DNA from: Carnimonas nigrificans ATCC BAA-78
GTDB lineage: Bacteria > Pseudomonadota > Gammaproteobacteria > Pseudomonadales > Halomonadaceae
Direction: 5' to 3'
Assembly (NCBI RefSeq): GCF_000526695.1
Contig: NZ_JAGO01000011.1
Location: 248,001 to 312,000, forward strand
Length of the DNA: 64,000 nucleotides
Part shown: one piece after another, positions 48,203 to 56,153 of the stretch
Position numbering within the stretch: the first letter of the stretch is position 1
Layout: the number at the start of each line of letters is the position of its first letter
Notes under the pieces: model-generated
Told to the model about the DNA's origin: nothing
Seen by the model: the letters and a program-made list of their open reading frames with translations, nothing else
The model's database searches: none
Made by a program: the position numbers and the translations under genes

Positions 48203-49935
48203 AGCTTCGTGATCTGCTGCTGGGGCCGCTCAAGGAGCACCCCCGACGCGCGTGGGGAGCGCTGATCCTGCTGATCTTCGCCACCGGCTGCGATGTGCTA
48301 GGCCCCTGGCTGGTGCAGTTCTATATAGATCACCATCTGGTGCCGCACTATTTTCCGCAGCAGGCGCTGGTGCTATTGGCGCTGGCCTATATGACCACGC
48401 AGCTCGCGGCTGCCGGTGGGCGCTATTGGCAAAGCGTGCTGTTTGCTCGGGTAGCCGCGGATGCGATACGTGATTTACGTGTGCGAGTGTTTGCCCATCT
48501 GCTGCGCCTTCCTCAGCATCGCATCGACGCAACGCCCATTGGTGAACTGACCAATCGCGTCACCAGCGATACCGATGCAATGCGTGATTTCTATGTAGGG
48601 TTCCTCTCTTCGGTATTGAAAAGCAGTGTGCTGTTGGTGGGCATTTTCATCGCCATGACGCTGATTGATGTGCGCTTGACCCTGATGTCTGCGCTGCTGA
48701 TTCCGGCTGGTGTGGTACTGATCTGGATATTTCAGCGTCTCTCCAATGCTGCCGCGATGGGAGTGCGCCAGCTACGCGCGCAGCAGAGCGCCCGGCTTAA
48801 CGAAGCCATTCAGGGCATGCCGATCATTCAGATGTTCCGTCAGGGGCCGCAGTTTCTGGAGCGCTTCGATCGGATTGGTCGGCAGCAGTATCGGCTAAGG
48901 CTGAATATTGTTCGCTTCAACGCTTTGCTGCTGCGTTCCGGCGTTGATTTGCTGAGCACCCTGGTGCTGGCGGGGCTGATCTATGGCTTCGGTATTACCC
49001 AGTTGGGAAGCGAACATCAGGCCATTGGCATTGGCGTGCTCTACGCCTTCATTGCCTATCTGGGGCGTGTCTCGGAACCGCTGATGGATATCTGCCAGCG
49101 TTTCTCGCTCTATCAGCGCGCCAGTGTTGCGGGACAGCGCTTGATTAATGTGCTGGAAACACCTGTTGCCAGGGTAGGGCGCGATCAGAGACCGATCGAA
49201 TGGCCGCAGCTAGAGCTGCGTGAGCTGCGCTTTCGTCATCAGGGCGCTGCGCGGGATACCTTGCAAGGTATTTCTGCCGTGATTGCGCCCGGCACCTTCG
49301 TGGGAATTGTCGGGGCCACGGGGAGCGGCAAATCGACCCTGCTGGATGTGCTGTGTGGATTGAAGCCGATCAGTGATGGCGAGCTATTGCTTGATGGACG
49401 CACGCTGTCCGGCATTGCGCCGGCGGTGTTGAGTGACACCATTGCAGTGGTGCCTCAGGAGCCGTTTCTGCGCTCCACCACGCTGCGGGACAATATTCTG
49501 CTGGGGCTAGAAGTATCAGATGACGCGCTGGCCGAGGCGGTGAGTGCGGCGCGCCTTGATGACGTAGTTGCTACCTTGCCGAAGGGACTGGATACCCCGC
49601 TGGGGGAACGCGGTTTGTCGCTGTCGAGTGGTGAGCGGCAGCTATTGGCGCTGGCCCGTGCGCTCTTGCGCAAGCCGGCCATTTTGATGCTCGATGAGGC
49701 TACCGCGAGTATCGACAGCGCTACCGAAGCGGAACTGGGCAAGGCGCTGGATGCGCTGCACGGCAAGGTCACGCTGATCGTAGTGGCTCACCGGCTGGCA
49801 ACCATTGCGCACGCGGATCATATCCTGGTGATGGAGAACGGAGTGATTGCTGAAGAAGGCCGCCACGAAGCGCTGCTTGAGCGGCCTGAAGGACGCTACC
49901 GGCAGCTGTGGCAGAGTGCCGCCAGCGATACCTGA
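48199..49935 (+). CDS. mdlB: ABC exporter half-transporter (MdlB/SmdB-like)
   Basis: Partner half of the exporter, 578 residues, with a membrane domain then ATPase: Walker A GATGSGKST (about 376), signature LSSGERQL (changed from LSGGQ), Walker B ILMLDEATASID with the catalytic Glu present. Together with the first gene this gives one consensus and one degenerate ATP site. ATG 48199 overlaps the stop of the previous gene. Expected to form an obligate heterodimer in the inner membrane. Confidence 0.86.
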   Translation: MKLRDLLLGPLKEHPRRAWGALILLIFATGCDVLGPWLVQFYIDHHLVPHYFPQQALVLLALAYMTTQLAAAGGRYWQSVLFARVAADAIRDLRVRVFAHLLRLPQHRIDATPIGELTNRVTSDTDAMRDFYVGFLSSVLKSSVLLVGIFIAMTLIDVRLTLMSALLIPAGVVLIWIFQRLSNAAAMGVRQLRAQQSARLNEAIQGMPIIQMFRQGPQFLERFDRIGRQQYRLRLNIVRFNALLLRSGVDLLSTLVLAGLIYGFGITQLGSEHQAIGIGVLYAFIAYLGRVSEPLMDICQRFSLYQRASVAGQRLINVLETPVARVGRDQRPIEWPQLELRELRFRHQGAARDTLQGISAVIAPGTFVGIVGATGSGKSTLLDVLCGLKPISDGELLLDGRTLSGIAPAVLSDTIAVVPQEPFLRSTTLRDNILLGLEVSDDALAEAVSAARLDDVVATLPKGLDTPLGERGLSLSSGERQLLALARALLRKPAILMLDEATASIDSATEAELGKALDALHGKVTLIVVAHRLATIAHADHILVMENGVIAEEGRHEALLERPEGRYRQLWQSAASDT

Positions 49936-49955
49936 TAGCGTGTGTCGCAAGGTGC

Positions 49956-51110
49956 CTAGAAGTCGTAGCGTAGACGCGCCTTGCTGATATCCGGCTGATG
50001 ATCGGAAGTGTTGCTGAACTGATGCTCAAGCGAAATGCTGAAGCCGTAGGCGAAGGCGATGTTCATCCCCACGTAGTTGAGGGTTTCGCTGTAGTGCTGG
50101 AAGCGAAGGGCGCTCTCTGCGATATAGGGCTGAATGCCGGTCACCCAACCGCCTGCCACCGGGATGGTATAGCCTGCGTAACCTTCCCAGCCGTGGGCAT
50201 TGCCCCTGAAGTACTGGTCGGGATTCAGGGCCGCCGAGGAGATCCCGCCAGCGCGATCTGCCGGAATGAAGTCCTTGTAGTAGCCGATCATGCCAGCGAG
50301 ATACCAGTTGCCTGGCGCCCAGGAGATAGACGTTCCCAATGACTGCTGATCCCAGGTCGATTTCTCGGGATTGCCATCCTTGCGCAGATCCGCCTTGTTG
50401 TAACTGTAGGCCGTGCCCACTTTCAGGTCAGGCTCAATGGCGTAGATCGCGCCGAGCGCGCCACCACCCTTGCGGCGATAGGTAAAGTTACCCTTGTGAT
50501 AGTCGGAATCCGCAAGGTTGCCACTGGTGTAAATCTGTACCGGCCCGAAGGTATTGGTATACATGAAGATATCGCGCGCACGGTACGAACCGTCGTAATC
50601 GCCGCTGATACCGTTGGCTGGCCCCTGGCCCTTCATGTCCATGACCCATTTGTCGGTAGGCTTGCCCACTACGTTATAGAACACGCTGTCCTGTTTACCG
50701 AAGGTGAAGGTACCGTAGGTGGGGTTGGCAACACCGAAATAGAGCTTGCGGCGAGTGGTATTATCCTTGCCCGGTGTCTGGTGATGCTTCCAGCCCACAT
50801 CATTGAAAATATCGGTGCCCATCTCATAGCGCCCTAGCAGGTGCCAGTCATCGGGCAGGTAATAGTTCACATTGACGCGCAAGCGTGAGCCGTCGTCGGT
50901 GCCGCGATGGGAGCGAGCGCCATCATCAATACTGCCCATCTTGTTGCTGAAGCCAACACGCGCGCTGCCGCCAACGCTGACTTCCAGATCATTTAGCAAA
51001 TGAGTGCCATTATCACGCTCCAGCAGAGTGATTTCGGCGTTCGCTATCGGGGCGCACAGTACAGTGCCGAGTAGTGTCGCGCTGACTGCCGACGCTCTAA
51101 ATGTTTTCAT
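49956..51110 (-). CDS. Outer-membrane porin (general diffusion type)
   Basis: A 384-residue beta-barrel protein. A signal peptide with likely cleavage after PIANA (about residue 26) precedes a Gly/Tyr/Asn-rich sequence with alternating hydrophobic strands (GRYEMGTDIF, FGKQDSVFYNVVG), ending in a C-terminal Phe (RLRYDF), the recognition signal for the BAM machinery. It resembles enterobacterial-type OmpC/OmpF porins more than OprD. The upstream gap contains AT-rich DNA. Selectivity cannot be judged. Confidence 0.88.
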   Translation of the reverse strand: MKTFRASAVSATLLGTVLCAPIANAEITLLERDNGTHLLNDLEVSVGGSARVGFSNKMGSIDDGARSHRGTDDGSRLRVNVNYYLPDDWHLLGRYEMGTDIFNDVGWKHHQTPGKDNTTRRKLYFGVANPTYGTFTFGKQDSVFYNVVGKPTDKWVMDMKGQGPANGISGDYDGSYRARDIFMYTNTFGPVQIYTSGNLADSDYHKGNFTYRRKGGGALGAIYAIEPDLKVGTAYSYNKADLRKDGNPEKSTWDQQSLGTSISWAPGNWYLAGMIGYYKDFIPADRAGGISSAALNPDQYFRGNAHGWEGYAGYTIPVAGGWVTGIQPYIAESALRFQHYSETLNYVGMNIAFAYGFSISLEHQFSNTSDHQPDISKARLRYDF

Positions 51111-51584
51111 TCAATATGTAGTCCGGTTCACGTTGCGTTTATCCTGGCCACTCGAAGGGCGGCCAATTTTAACTGAATGATTTTCTAATGACATAGGACT
51201 TAGGATCACTAGACCAAGGAATGTTAAGCCTTTGGTATTAAGCAGTTATGACCAAATGGGCGAAGCGTATATTTCTTGCTGTTTTCGCGGTAGTGAAGCG
51301 GATGCAATCTCTTCGCTGCTAGCGTGGATGTGAACTGTTGGGGGTAGGGCATCTTTCATAGATCAGGGGAGTGGGAGGGGCGCAGAGGGCGGTATTGCTG
51401 CAATCATCATCGGCCAGTTGAACAGGCACTTCTCTTGATGGATTCCACCCCGCGTGCAGGAGCAGATTTTTTAAATCCGAAGAGAGATCGGCACGCTGCC
51501 AAGCATGAACATGAAGCAGGGTGAAGCGCCTTCACAAGAAGCGCTGTCGCTGCGGCTGCCATACGATGCAGCAACGACAGACAG
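51111..51584. other. Gap between porin and the trp leader
   Basis: About 470 bases with no supportable gene. A bipartite inverted repeat is visible (TCTCTT 51431-51436 and GGATT 51440-51444 with AATCC 51474-51478 and AAGAGA 51480-51485). The left part must hold the porin promoter. Confidence 0.5.
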
Positions 51585-51613
51585 TTGACGCCGGTGAGCG
51601 CGGGTAGCAGAAT
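51585..51613 (+). promoter_or_regulatory. Candidate promoter of the trpLGDC unit
   Basis: TTGACG (51585-51590), 17-base spacer, CAGAAT (51608-51613). Transcription would start near 51620, right at the leader ATG, making it leaderless. A promoter further upstream is possible, so this is tentative. Confidence 0.35.
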
Positions 51614-51620
51614 AAACGTC

Positions 51621-51674
51621 ATGCACATTATATACGTCTCTTCACTCGGTTTTGGTTGGTGGCGCGCTCCCTGA
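51621..51674 (+). CDS. trpL: trp operon leader peptide
   Basis: A 17-codon reading frame, MHIIYVSSLGFGWWRAP, with two tandem Trp codons at 51657-51662 directly before a GC-rich hairpin (CGCGCTC 51663-51669 with GAGCGCG 51673-51679). An intrinsic terminator follows 60 bases later and trpG after 160. This is the layout of a ribosome-mediated attenuator: scarcity of charged tRNA-Trp stalls the ribosome on the Trp-Trp pair. No clear ribosome binding site is seen, so the start could be an upstream GTG or the transcript may be leaderless. Confidence 0.85.
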   Translation: MHIIYVSSLGFGWWRAP

Positions 51675-51760
51675 GCGCGGCGCCTTCGCTTGTCTGCCTA
51701 TCAGTACCGAGATAGAGCCTGTATAGAAGAAGATGCCGCCCACCGAGGCGGCATTTTTTT
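51657..51760 (+). promoter_or_regulatory. Transcription attenuator controlling trpGDC
   Basis: Trp-Trp codons (51657-51662), a pause hairpin (51663-51679), and an alternative pairing in which GCGGCG (51677-51682) can pair with TGCCGC (51734-51739), the 5' arm of the terminator. Stalling at the Trp codons would free this antiterminator; rapid translation would let the terminator form. Pairings are read by eye. Confidence 0.8.
51733..51760 (+). terminator. Attenuator terminator hairpin
   Basis: ATGCCGCC (51733-51740) pairs perfectly with GGCGGCAT (51747-51754) around a 6-base loop, followed by TTTTTT. A strong intrinsic terminator 74 bases before trpG, so most transcripts should stop here unless attenuation is relieved. 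Confidence 0.93.
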
Positions 51761-51833
51761 GGCTGGCAAAGGTGGGTAGCGTGACCTGAAACACCGCTTT
51801 CTGCGGGCCAATGACATCCATAAGGGGATCCCT

Positions 51834-52457
51834 GTGAACGTCTTGATGATAGATAACTACGACAGTTTCACCTTCAATATCGTGCAGTATCTGGGCGAAC
51901 TTGGCGCTACGGTGCAAACGTTGCGCAATGATGCGGTAACGATTGAGCAGGCTGAAGCGCTTGAGTTCAGCCATTTGGTGATCTCCCCCGGCCCCTGTTC
52001 TCCGGATGAAGCGGGCCTTTCGATGGAGCTGATTCGCCATTTTGCCGGTAAGGTGCCGATTCTTGGCGTATGCCTTGGACATCAGGCCATCGGTCAGGTG
52101 TTTGGCGGCAAGGTTATTCGTGCGCCGCAGGTCATGCACGGCAAAACGTCGCTGATTGAACATACCGGCCAGGGTGTTTTCGAGGGGCTGGATAATCCGC
52201 TTGAAGTGACCCGTTATCACTCGTTGGTGGTAGAGGCGGCGTCGCTGCCCAGTGAGCTTGAAGTAACGGCAGTCACCCCCGATAACGATGTAACGCCGGG
52301 GCTGGTGATGGGCCTGCGTCATAAGACCCTGGAAATAGAGGGCGTGCAGTTTCATCCGGAGTCGATTCTGTCGCGTCAGGGCCACGAGATGCTGGGCAAT
52401 TTCCTCAAGCGGCGCTCGGCGACCCGCGATGGCAACGTGGCAGAAGCAGCGCTGTAG
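51834..52457 (+). CDS. trpG: Anthranilate synthase component II (glutamine amidotransferase)
   Basis: Supplies ammonia from glutamine to TrpE. A 207-residue class I amidotransferase: [17 protein letters not shown] at the N-terminus, nucleophilic Cys in [11 protein letters not shown] (about residue 79), and the catalytic His-Glu in VQFHPESI. The GTG start at 51834 is preceded by AAGGGGA. First structural gene after the attenuator and 33 bases before trpD. Could also serve folate synthesis (PabA role), as dual TrpG/PabA proteins are common. Confidence 0.95.
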   Translation: MNVLMIDNYDSFTFNIVQYLGELGATVQTLRNDAVTIEQAEALEFSHLVISPGPCSPDEAGLSMELIRHFAGKVPILGVCLGHQAIGQVFGGKVIRAPQVMHGKTSLIEHTGQGVFEGLDNPLEVTRYHSLVVEAASLPSELEVTAVTPDNDVTPGLVMGLRHKTLEIEGVQFHPESILSRQGHEMLGNFLKRRSATRDGNVAEAAL

Positions 52458-52490
52458 GCTGTCGGTCGGTACTATCAAAAAGGGTGGAGC

Positions 52491-53510
52491 ATGATTATAC
52501 GTGAAGCGCTGGCGCGGCTGACCGCAGGGCAGTCACTTGATTTCACGACCATGCATCAGGTGATGCAGCAGCTGATGGCGGGTGAACTGAGCGATACGCA
52601 AATTGGCGCGGTGCTGGCGGCACTCGCTACCAAACGCGAGACCAGCACTGAAATTTCGGCGGCTGCTCAAGCGATGCGCGACGTGATGCAGCCGGTCTTC
52701 ATCAAGGCGACACAGGCAGTTGATATTGTTGGCACCGGTGGTGATGGCGCGAATCTTTTCAATGTCTCGACAGCGGCTGCCTTCGTGATCTCGGCAGCGG
52801 GAGTGCCTGTCGCCAAGCACGGCAATCGCAGCGTTTCGTCGTCGTCGGGCAGTGCCGATCTGCTTGAGAAGGCGGGCGTTAATCTGGCGCTGAATGCCGA
52901 ACAGGTAGCGCGCTGCATTGATGAAGTAGGGATCGGCTTCATGTTCGCGCCCAATCACCATCAGGCAATGCGCCACGCTGCACAACCGCGCCGCGAGCTG
53001 GGCATCAAGACGCTGTTCAATATCCTGGGGCCATTGACCAACCCCGCGGGCGTGAAGCATCAGGTAATCGGTGTCTATTCGCCGCATCTGCTTGAGGTTG
53101 TTGCTGAATCTTTCCAGAAGCTGGGCAGCCAACACGCTTTGGTCGTTACCGGCGATGATGGCCTTGATGAGCTGTCGATTGCGGTGCCGTCACAGGTGTG
53201 TGAACTGCGTCAGGGTGAGTTGCACCGCTACAGCGTCACCCCTGCACAGCTTGGCCTTGAGCGCGCCTCGCTTGATAGCCTGCGCGTCGAGAATACCGAA
53301 CAGAGTCTGGCCCGCGTGATGGAGGCCTTGCGTAATGAGCAGGGCGCGGCGCGTGATATGGTGGCGCTGAATGCAGGCGCTGCCATTTATGCCGCCGATC
53401 GCGTTGCTACGCTGAAAGAGGGTGTGGCGCTGGCCCTTGAGGTGATGGCGTCGGGCAAGGCTGAGGCGCGTCTTGAACAATTGGGCGAATTCACACGTTC
53501 TCTTTCATGA
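52491..53510 (+). CDS. trpD: Anthranilate phosphoribosyltransferase
   Basis: Adds phosphoribose from PRPP to anthranilate. The 339-residue protein has the PRPP-binding DIVGTGGDGANLFNVST and KHGNRSVSSSSGSADLLE motifs and the anthranilate-binding FMFAPNHHQAM region. It is separate from TrpG (not fused as in E. coli). ATG 52491 follows GGTGGAG. Between trpG and trpC in the order found in Pseudomonas and relatives. Confidence 0.97.
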   Translation: MIIREALARLTAGQSLDFTTMHQVMQQLMAGELSDTQIGAVLAALATKRETSTEISAAAQAMRDVMQPVFIKATQAVDIVGTGGDGANLFNVSTAAAFVISAAGVPVAKHGNRSVSSSSGSADLLEKAGVNLALNAEQVARCIDEVGIGFMFAPNHHQAMRHAAQPRRELGIKTLFNILGPLTNPAGVKHQVIGVYSPHLLEVVAESFQKLGSQHALVVTGDDGLDELSIAVPSQVCELRQGELHRYSVTPAQLGLERASLDSLRVENTEQSLARVMEALRNEQGAARDMVALNAGAAIYAADRVATLKEGVALALEVMASGKAEARLEQLGEFTRSLS

Positions 53511-53566
53511 AGTTCTCGTTCTCTTTTGTGAAGAAGAGAGCAGCGACAGCGTTAACGAGGTAAAGC

Positions 53567-54364
53567 ATGAGCACTATCCCCACGGTTCTTGGCAATATCC
53601 TGACGCGCAAGCGTGAAGAAGTAGCCGCACGCAAGGCAGAGCGTCCGCTTGAGCAGGTCATCAAGGCGCTTGAAACAGCGCCTGCGCCACGCGGCTTTGT
53701 TGCGTCATTGCGGGAGCGCATTGCCGCAGGTGAGGCGGCGGTTATTGCGGAAGTCAAAAAGGCGTCGCCTTCCAAGGGCGTGATTCGTGAAGCGTTTGAT
53801 CCCGCAGAGATTGCGCGCAGTTATCAGCAAGGCGGCGCTGCCTGCCTGTCGGTGCTGACCGATGTTGATTTTTTCCAGGGCAGCGATGCCTATTTGCAGG
53901 AAGCGCGCGAGGCATGCCAACTGCCGGTATTGCGCAAAGACTTCGTGATTGACGAATATCAGCTCTATGAAGCGCGTGCGCTGGGTGCCGACTGTGTACT
54001 GCTGATTGTCGCCGCGCTGAGCGACAGTGAGCTGGCGGCGCTGCACGAACGCGCCGTAGCGCTGGGCCTCGATGTACTGGTTGAAGCGCATGATGCCGAA
54101 GAGCTGACGCGGGCGCTGGCGCTCGATATTGATCTGGTGGGCATTAATAACCGCGATCTGCGTACCTTCGATACCACTCTGGATGTCACCTTCAATCTGC
54201 TGCCACGTATTCCTGAAGGCGTTACGCTGGTCACCGAGTCGGGCATCATGAACCGTGAAGATGTCGATAGACTGCGCAGCGCTAACGTTAACGCCTTTCT
54301 GGTAGGCGAGCGCTTTATGCGTGAAGAAGAACCCGGCAAGGCCCTCAATGAGCTGTTTTTCTAA
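53567..54364 (+). CDS. trpC: Indole-3-glycerol-phosphate synthase
   Basis: Ring-closing decarboxylation to indoleglycerol phosphate. A 265-residue TIM barrel with [30 protein letters not shown] (catalytic Lys), [20 protein letters not shown] and [12 protein letters not shown]. Monofunctional, without a fused TrpF. ATG 53567 is preceded by ACGAGG. Followed after about 80 bases by a strong terminator, which closes the trpLGDC unit. Confidence 0.97.
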   Translation: MSTIPTVLGNILTRKREEVAARKAERPLEQVIKALETAPAPRGFVASLRERIAAGEAAVIAEVKKASPSKGVIREAFDPAEIARSYQQGGAACLSVLTDVDFFQGSDAYLQEAREACQLPVLRKDFVIDEYQLYEARALGADCVLLIVAALSDSELAALHERAVALGLDVLVEAHDAEELTRALALDIDLVGINNRDLRTFDTTLDVTFNLLPRIPEGVTLVTESGIMNREDVDRLRSANVNAFLVGERFMREEEPGKALNELFF

Positions 54365-54446
54365 GCCTTACGTCGATAGAGTGGTTGGATAGTTCCCGCT
54401 GTTCTTCGCTGGTGTGTTGGGCAGATGATTCAAGGCCCAGCAGTAA

Positions 54447-54486
54447 AAGCGCCGCGTCTTGTGCAAAGGGCGCGGCGCTTGTTTTT
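54447..54486 (+). terminator. Terminator of trpGDC
   Basis: AAGCGCCGCG (54447-54456) pairs perfectly with CGCGGCGCTT (54471-54480) over a 14-base loop, followed by GTTTTTAT. It lies between trpC and the convergent glycerophosphodiesterase gene. Confidence 0.9.
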
Positions 54487-54506
54487 ATAGTTGATTGAAC
54501 AGTAGC

Positions 54507-55298
54507 TTAATCGGCAATGGGATCGCTGGGCTGGTGCTCATTGTCTTCCCCCTGCGGATATTCGGCAGCGTCGCTGAGCTGACTGAACAGCGTAGGGTCG
54601 TCCGAGATAACGGAATTGACCCCGCACTCCCACCAGGGGGAGAAGGCTTCGGGATCGTTCACGGTATAGCACACGACTTCAAGACCTTTCTGGCGCATCT
54701 CCTTGACGATATTGGGATTGAGGTTTTCCCAATTGGCGTGAATGCTGACTGCGCCAACGCGCTCGACATCCCACTGCCAGACACGCGGCACCTTTTCATC
54801 GTAAAGAATGCCAAGATTTAGCGAGGGATCGAGACGGTGCGCCCGATAGAGCGCTTCCTGGCTGAAACTTGAGAGCAGCAGTCGATCACTCGGCAGCGCG
54901 CCGTTAAGAAGAGGAACCACTGCTTCGGTGAGGCGTAGAGGGTCGCGAGCGGTGCTCACCTTGATCTCAAGATTTAAGCCCAGTCCCAGCTCATTGACGG
55001 TGGCGAGGGCTTCTTCCAGGGTCGCGATACGCTCACCTGCAAATTCAGGCGAGAACCAGCTACCCACATCGAAACGGCGCGCCTCGGCAAGCCCTACCTG
55101 AGAAAGAAAGGCGCGGCTATTGCTACAGCGCGCCATATGGGCGTCGTGCCAGATAACCGGCGTGCCATCGGCCAGCAGTTGAACGTCGATTTCGACCCAG
55201 CGGATACCGGCCTCGGCGGCCGCACGAAGGGCTGAGAGGGTATTTTCCGGCGCTCTTGCAGCGAACCCACGGTGACCCATCAAGCGTGGCAGTAGCAT
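54507..55298 (-). CDS. ugpQ: Glycerophosphodiester phosphodiesterase (cytoplasmic type)
   Basis: Hydrolyses glycerophosphodiesters to glycerol-3-phosphate and an alcohol. The GDPD barrel shows MGHRGFAARAPENT, WVEIDVQLLADGTPVIWHD and LNLEIKVS, giving the catalytic His pair and metal-binding Glu/Asp. No signal peptide, so cytoplasmic UgpQ-like rather than GlpQ. 263 residues from ATG 55298, which has AGGAAG before it. The C-terminal tail is acidic (YPQGEDNEHQPSD). No ugp transporter genes are nearby. Confidence 0.88.
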   Translation of the reverse strand: MLLPRLMGHRGFAARAPENTLSALRAAAEAGIRWVEIDVQLLADGTPVIWHDAHMARCSNSRAFLSQVGLAEARRFDVGSWFSPEFAGERIATLEEALATVNELGLGLNLEIKVSTARDPLRLTEAVVPLLNGALPSDRLLLSSFSQEALYRAHRLDPSLNLGILYDEKVPRVWQWDVERVGAVSIHANWENLNPNIVKEMRQKGLEVVCYTVNDPEAFSPWWECGVNSVISDDPTLFSQLSDAAEYPQGEDNEHQPSDPIAD

Positions 55299-55484
55299 TG
55301 GTACTTCCTGACATAGAGTGAAAACGGATAGCGCGCCTATCGTCCAGCAGCGAGCCGTTGGCGTAGTTGCCAACAATAAAAAGAGCGCGAGGCTGGCGCA
55401 ACCGTCAGGCGTGCCTGATTTTCCGCGGCAACCCCGTTATAGTGCCTGCTACACGCGAGTTAATCACCCTATTGTGATGGAATT

Positions 55485-56075
55485 ATGATGAGAATGATCG
55501 AGGTAGCAGCCGGGCAACGGCGTGACGATTGCGTCGCGCTGCTATGTGCAGAAGTCTACGGCACTTCCGCAGGGCTAACGCCGCTGGTGCGTTTTGCCGC
55601 TATCACCAGCGAACTGTTGCCAAACCATGCGGCGCGCGTAGTGGCGCTGGCCGAGGAGGGTGTGCTTAAAAGCGTTGCGCTCTTGATTCTGGAAGAGCAG
55701 GGGCGTGCCGCTGAGCTGGCGCTGTTGGCAACACCGGCGGCACTACGCCATCAGGGGTATGGCACCGCGCTGGTGCAGCGGATTACCGCATCGACTGCGC
55801 TGCGGGTAGCGCCTCTGCAACCAGAGCTTGAACCGTTTTTCTCGGCAGCGGGCTTCACGCGCTGGCTGGATGTGCCTTCTGCCGACGCGGGGCGAGTGGG
55901 GCTGAATGCGCAGCACCCTGCGCAGAGTGCGGCTCAGCTTGATGAGGTCATCGCCATTGATGACGAGCGTATCGTGCGCACCTTCAAGCATGATCCCGCC
56001 ACATTCGAGCGTTTTAAGCAGCAGTTCGTGGAAGGTGTTGCGCGCGCCGAACGCCATTTTGCTGTAATGCACTGA
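55485..56075 (+). CDS. GNAT-family acetyltransferase-like protein
   Basis: A 196-residue protein with the acetyl-CoA-binding motif A of GNAT enzymes (ALLATPAALRHQGYGTALVQRI, residues about 80-100; Q/R-x-x-G-x-G/A seen as RHQGYGTA). A conserved C-terminal half with FKHDPATFERFKQQFVEG is not typical of GNAT proteins and may be a substrate-specific extension. ATG 55485 or the second-codon ATG are both possible. The substrate is unknown. Confidence 0.7.
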   Translation: MMRMIEVAAGQRRDDCVALLCAEVYGTSAGLTPLVRFAAITSELLPNHAARVVALAEEGVLKSVALLILEEQGRAAELALLATPAALRHQGYGTALVQRITASTALRVAPLQPELEPFFSAAGFTRWLDVPSADAGRVGLNAQHPAQSAAQLDEVIAIDDERIVRTFKHDPATFERFKQQFVEGVARAERHFAVMH

Positions 56076-56116
56076 AGCGTGCTGTGTTGGGTGCTTTTAT
56101 GCTGGGCGCCCAGCGA

Positions 56117-56153
56117 TAACGTACCGCTCACTACTGAGCGGTGCCGTTACCGT
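56117..56153 (+). terminator. Hairpin between GNAT gene and efflux operon
   Basis: TAACG and ACCGCTCA (56117-56130) pair with TGAGCGGT and CGTTA (56135-56149) around a CTAC loop, then CCGTTTT. It overlaps the stop codon of the minus-strand efflux gene. Beside it, GCTGGGCGCCCAGC (56101-56114) is a perfect palindrome. Confidence 0.6.

Noticed and set aside
51407-51628. A 73-codon minus-strand frame in the gap before trpG.
   Set aside because: It overlaps the trp leader and its promoter on the other strand, has no recognisable domain and no good ribosome binding site.
51642-52478. A 278-codon reading frame antisense to trpG.
   Set aside because: Overlaps trpG and the attenuator; basic, His-rich translation typical of antisense frames.
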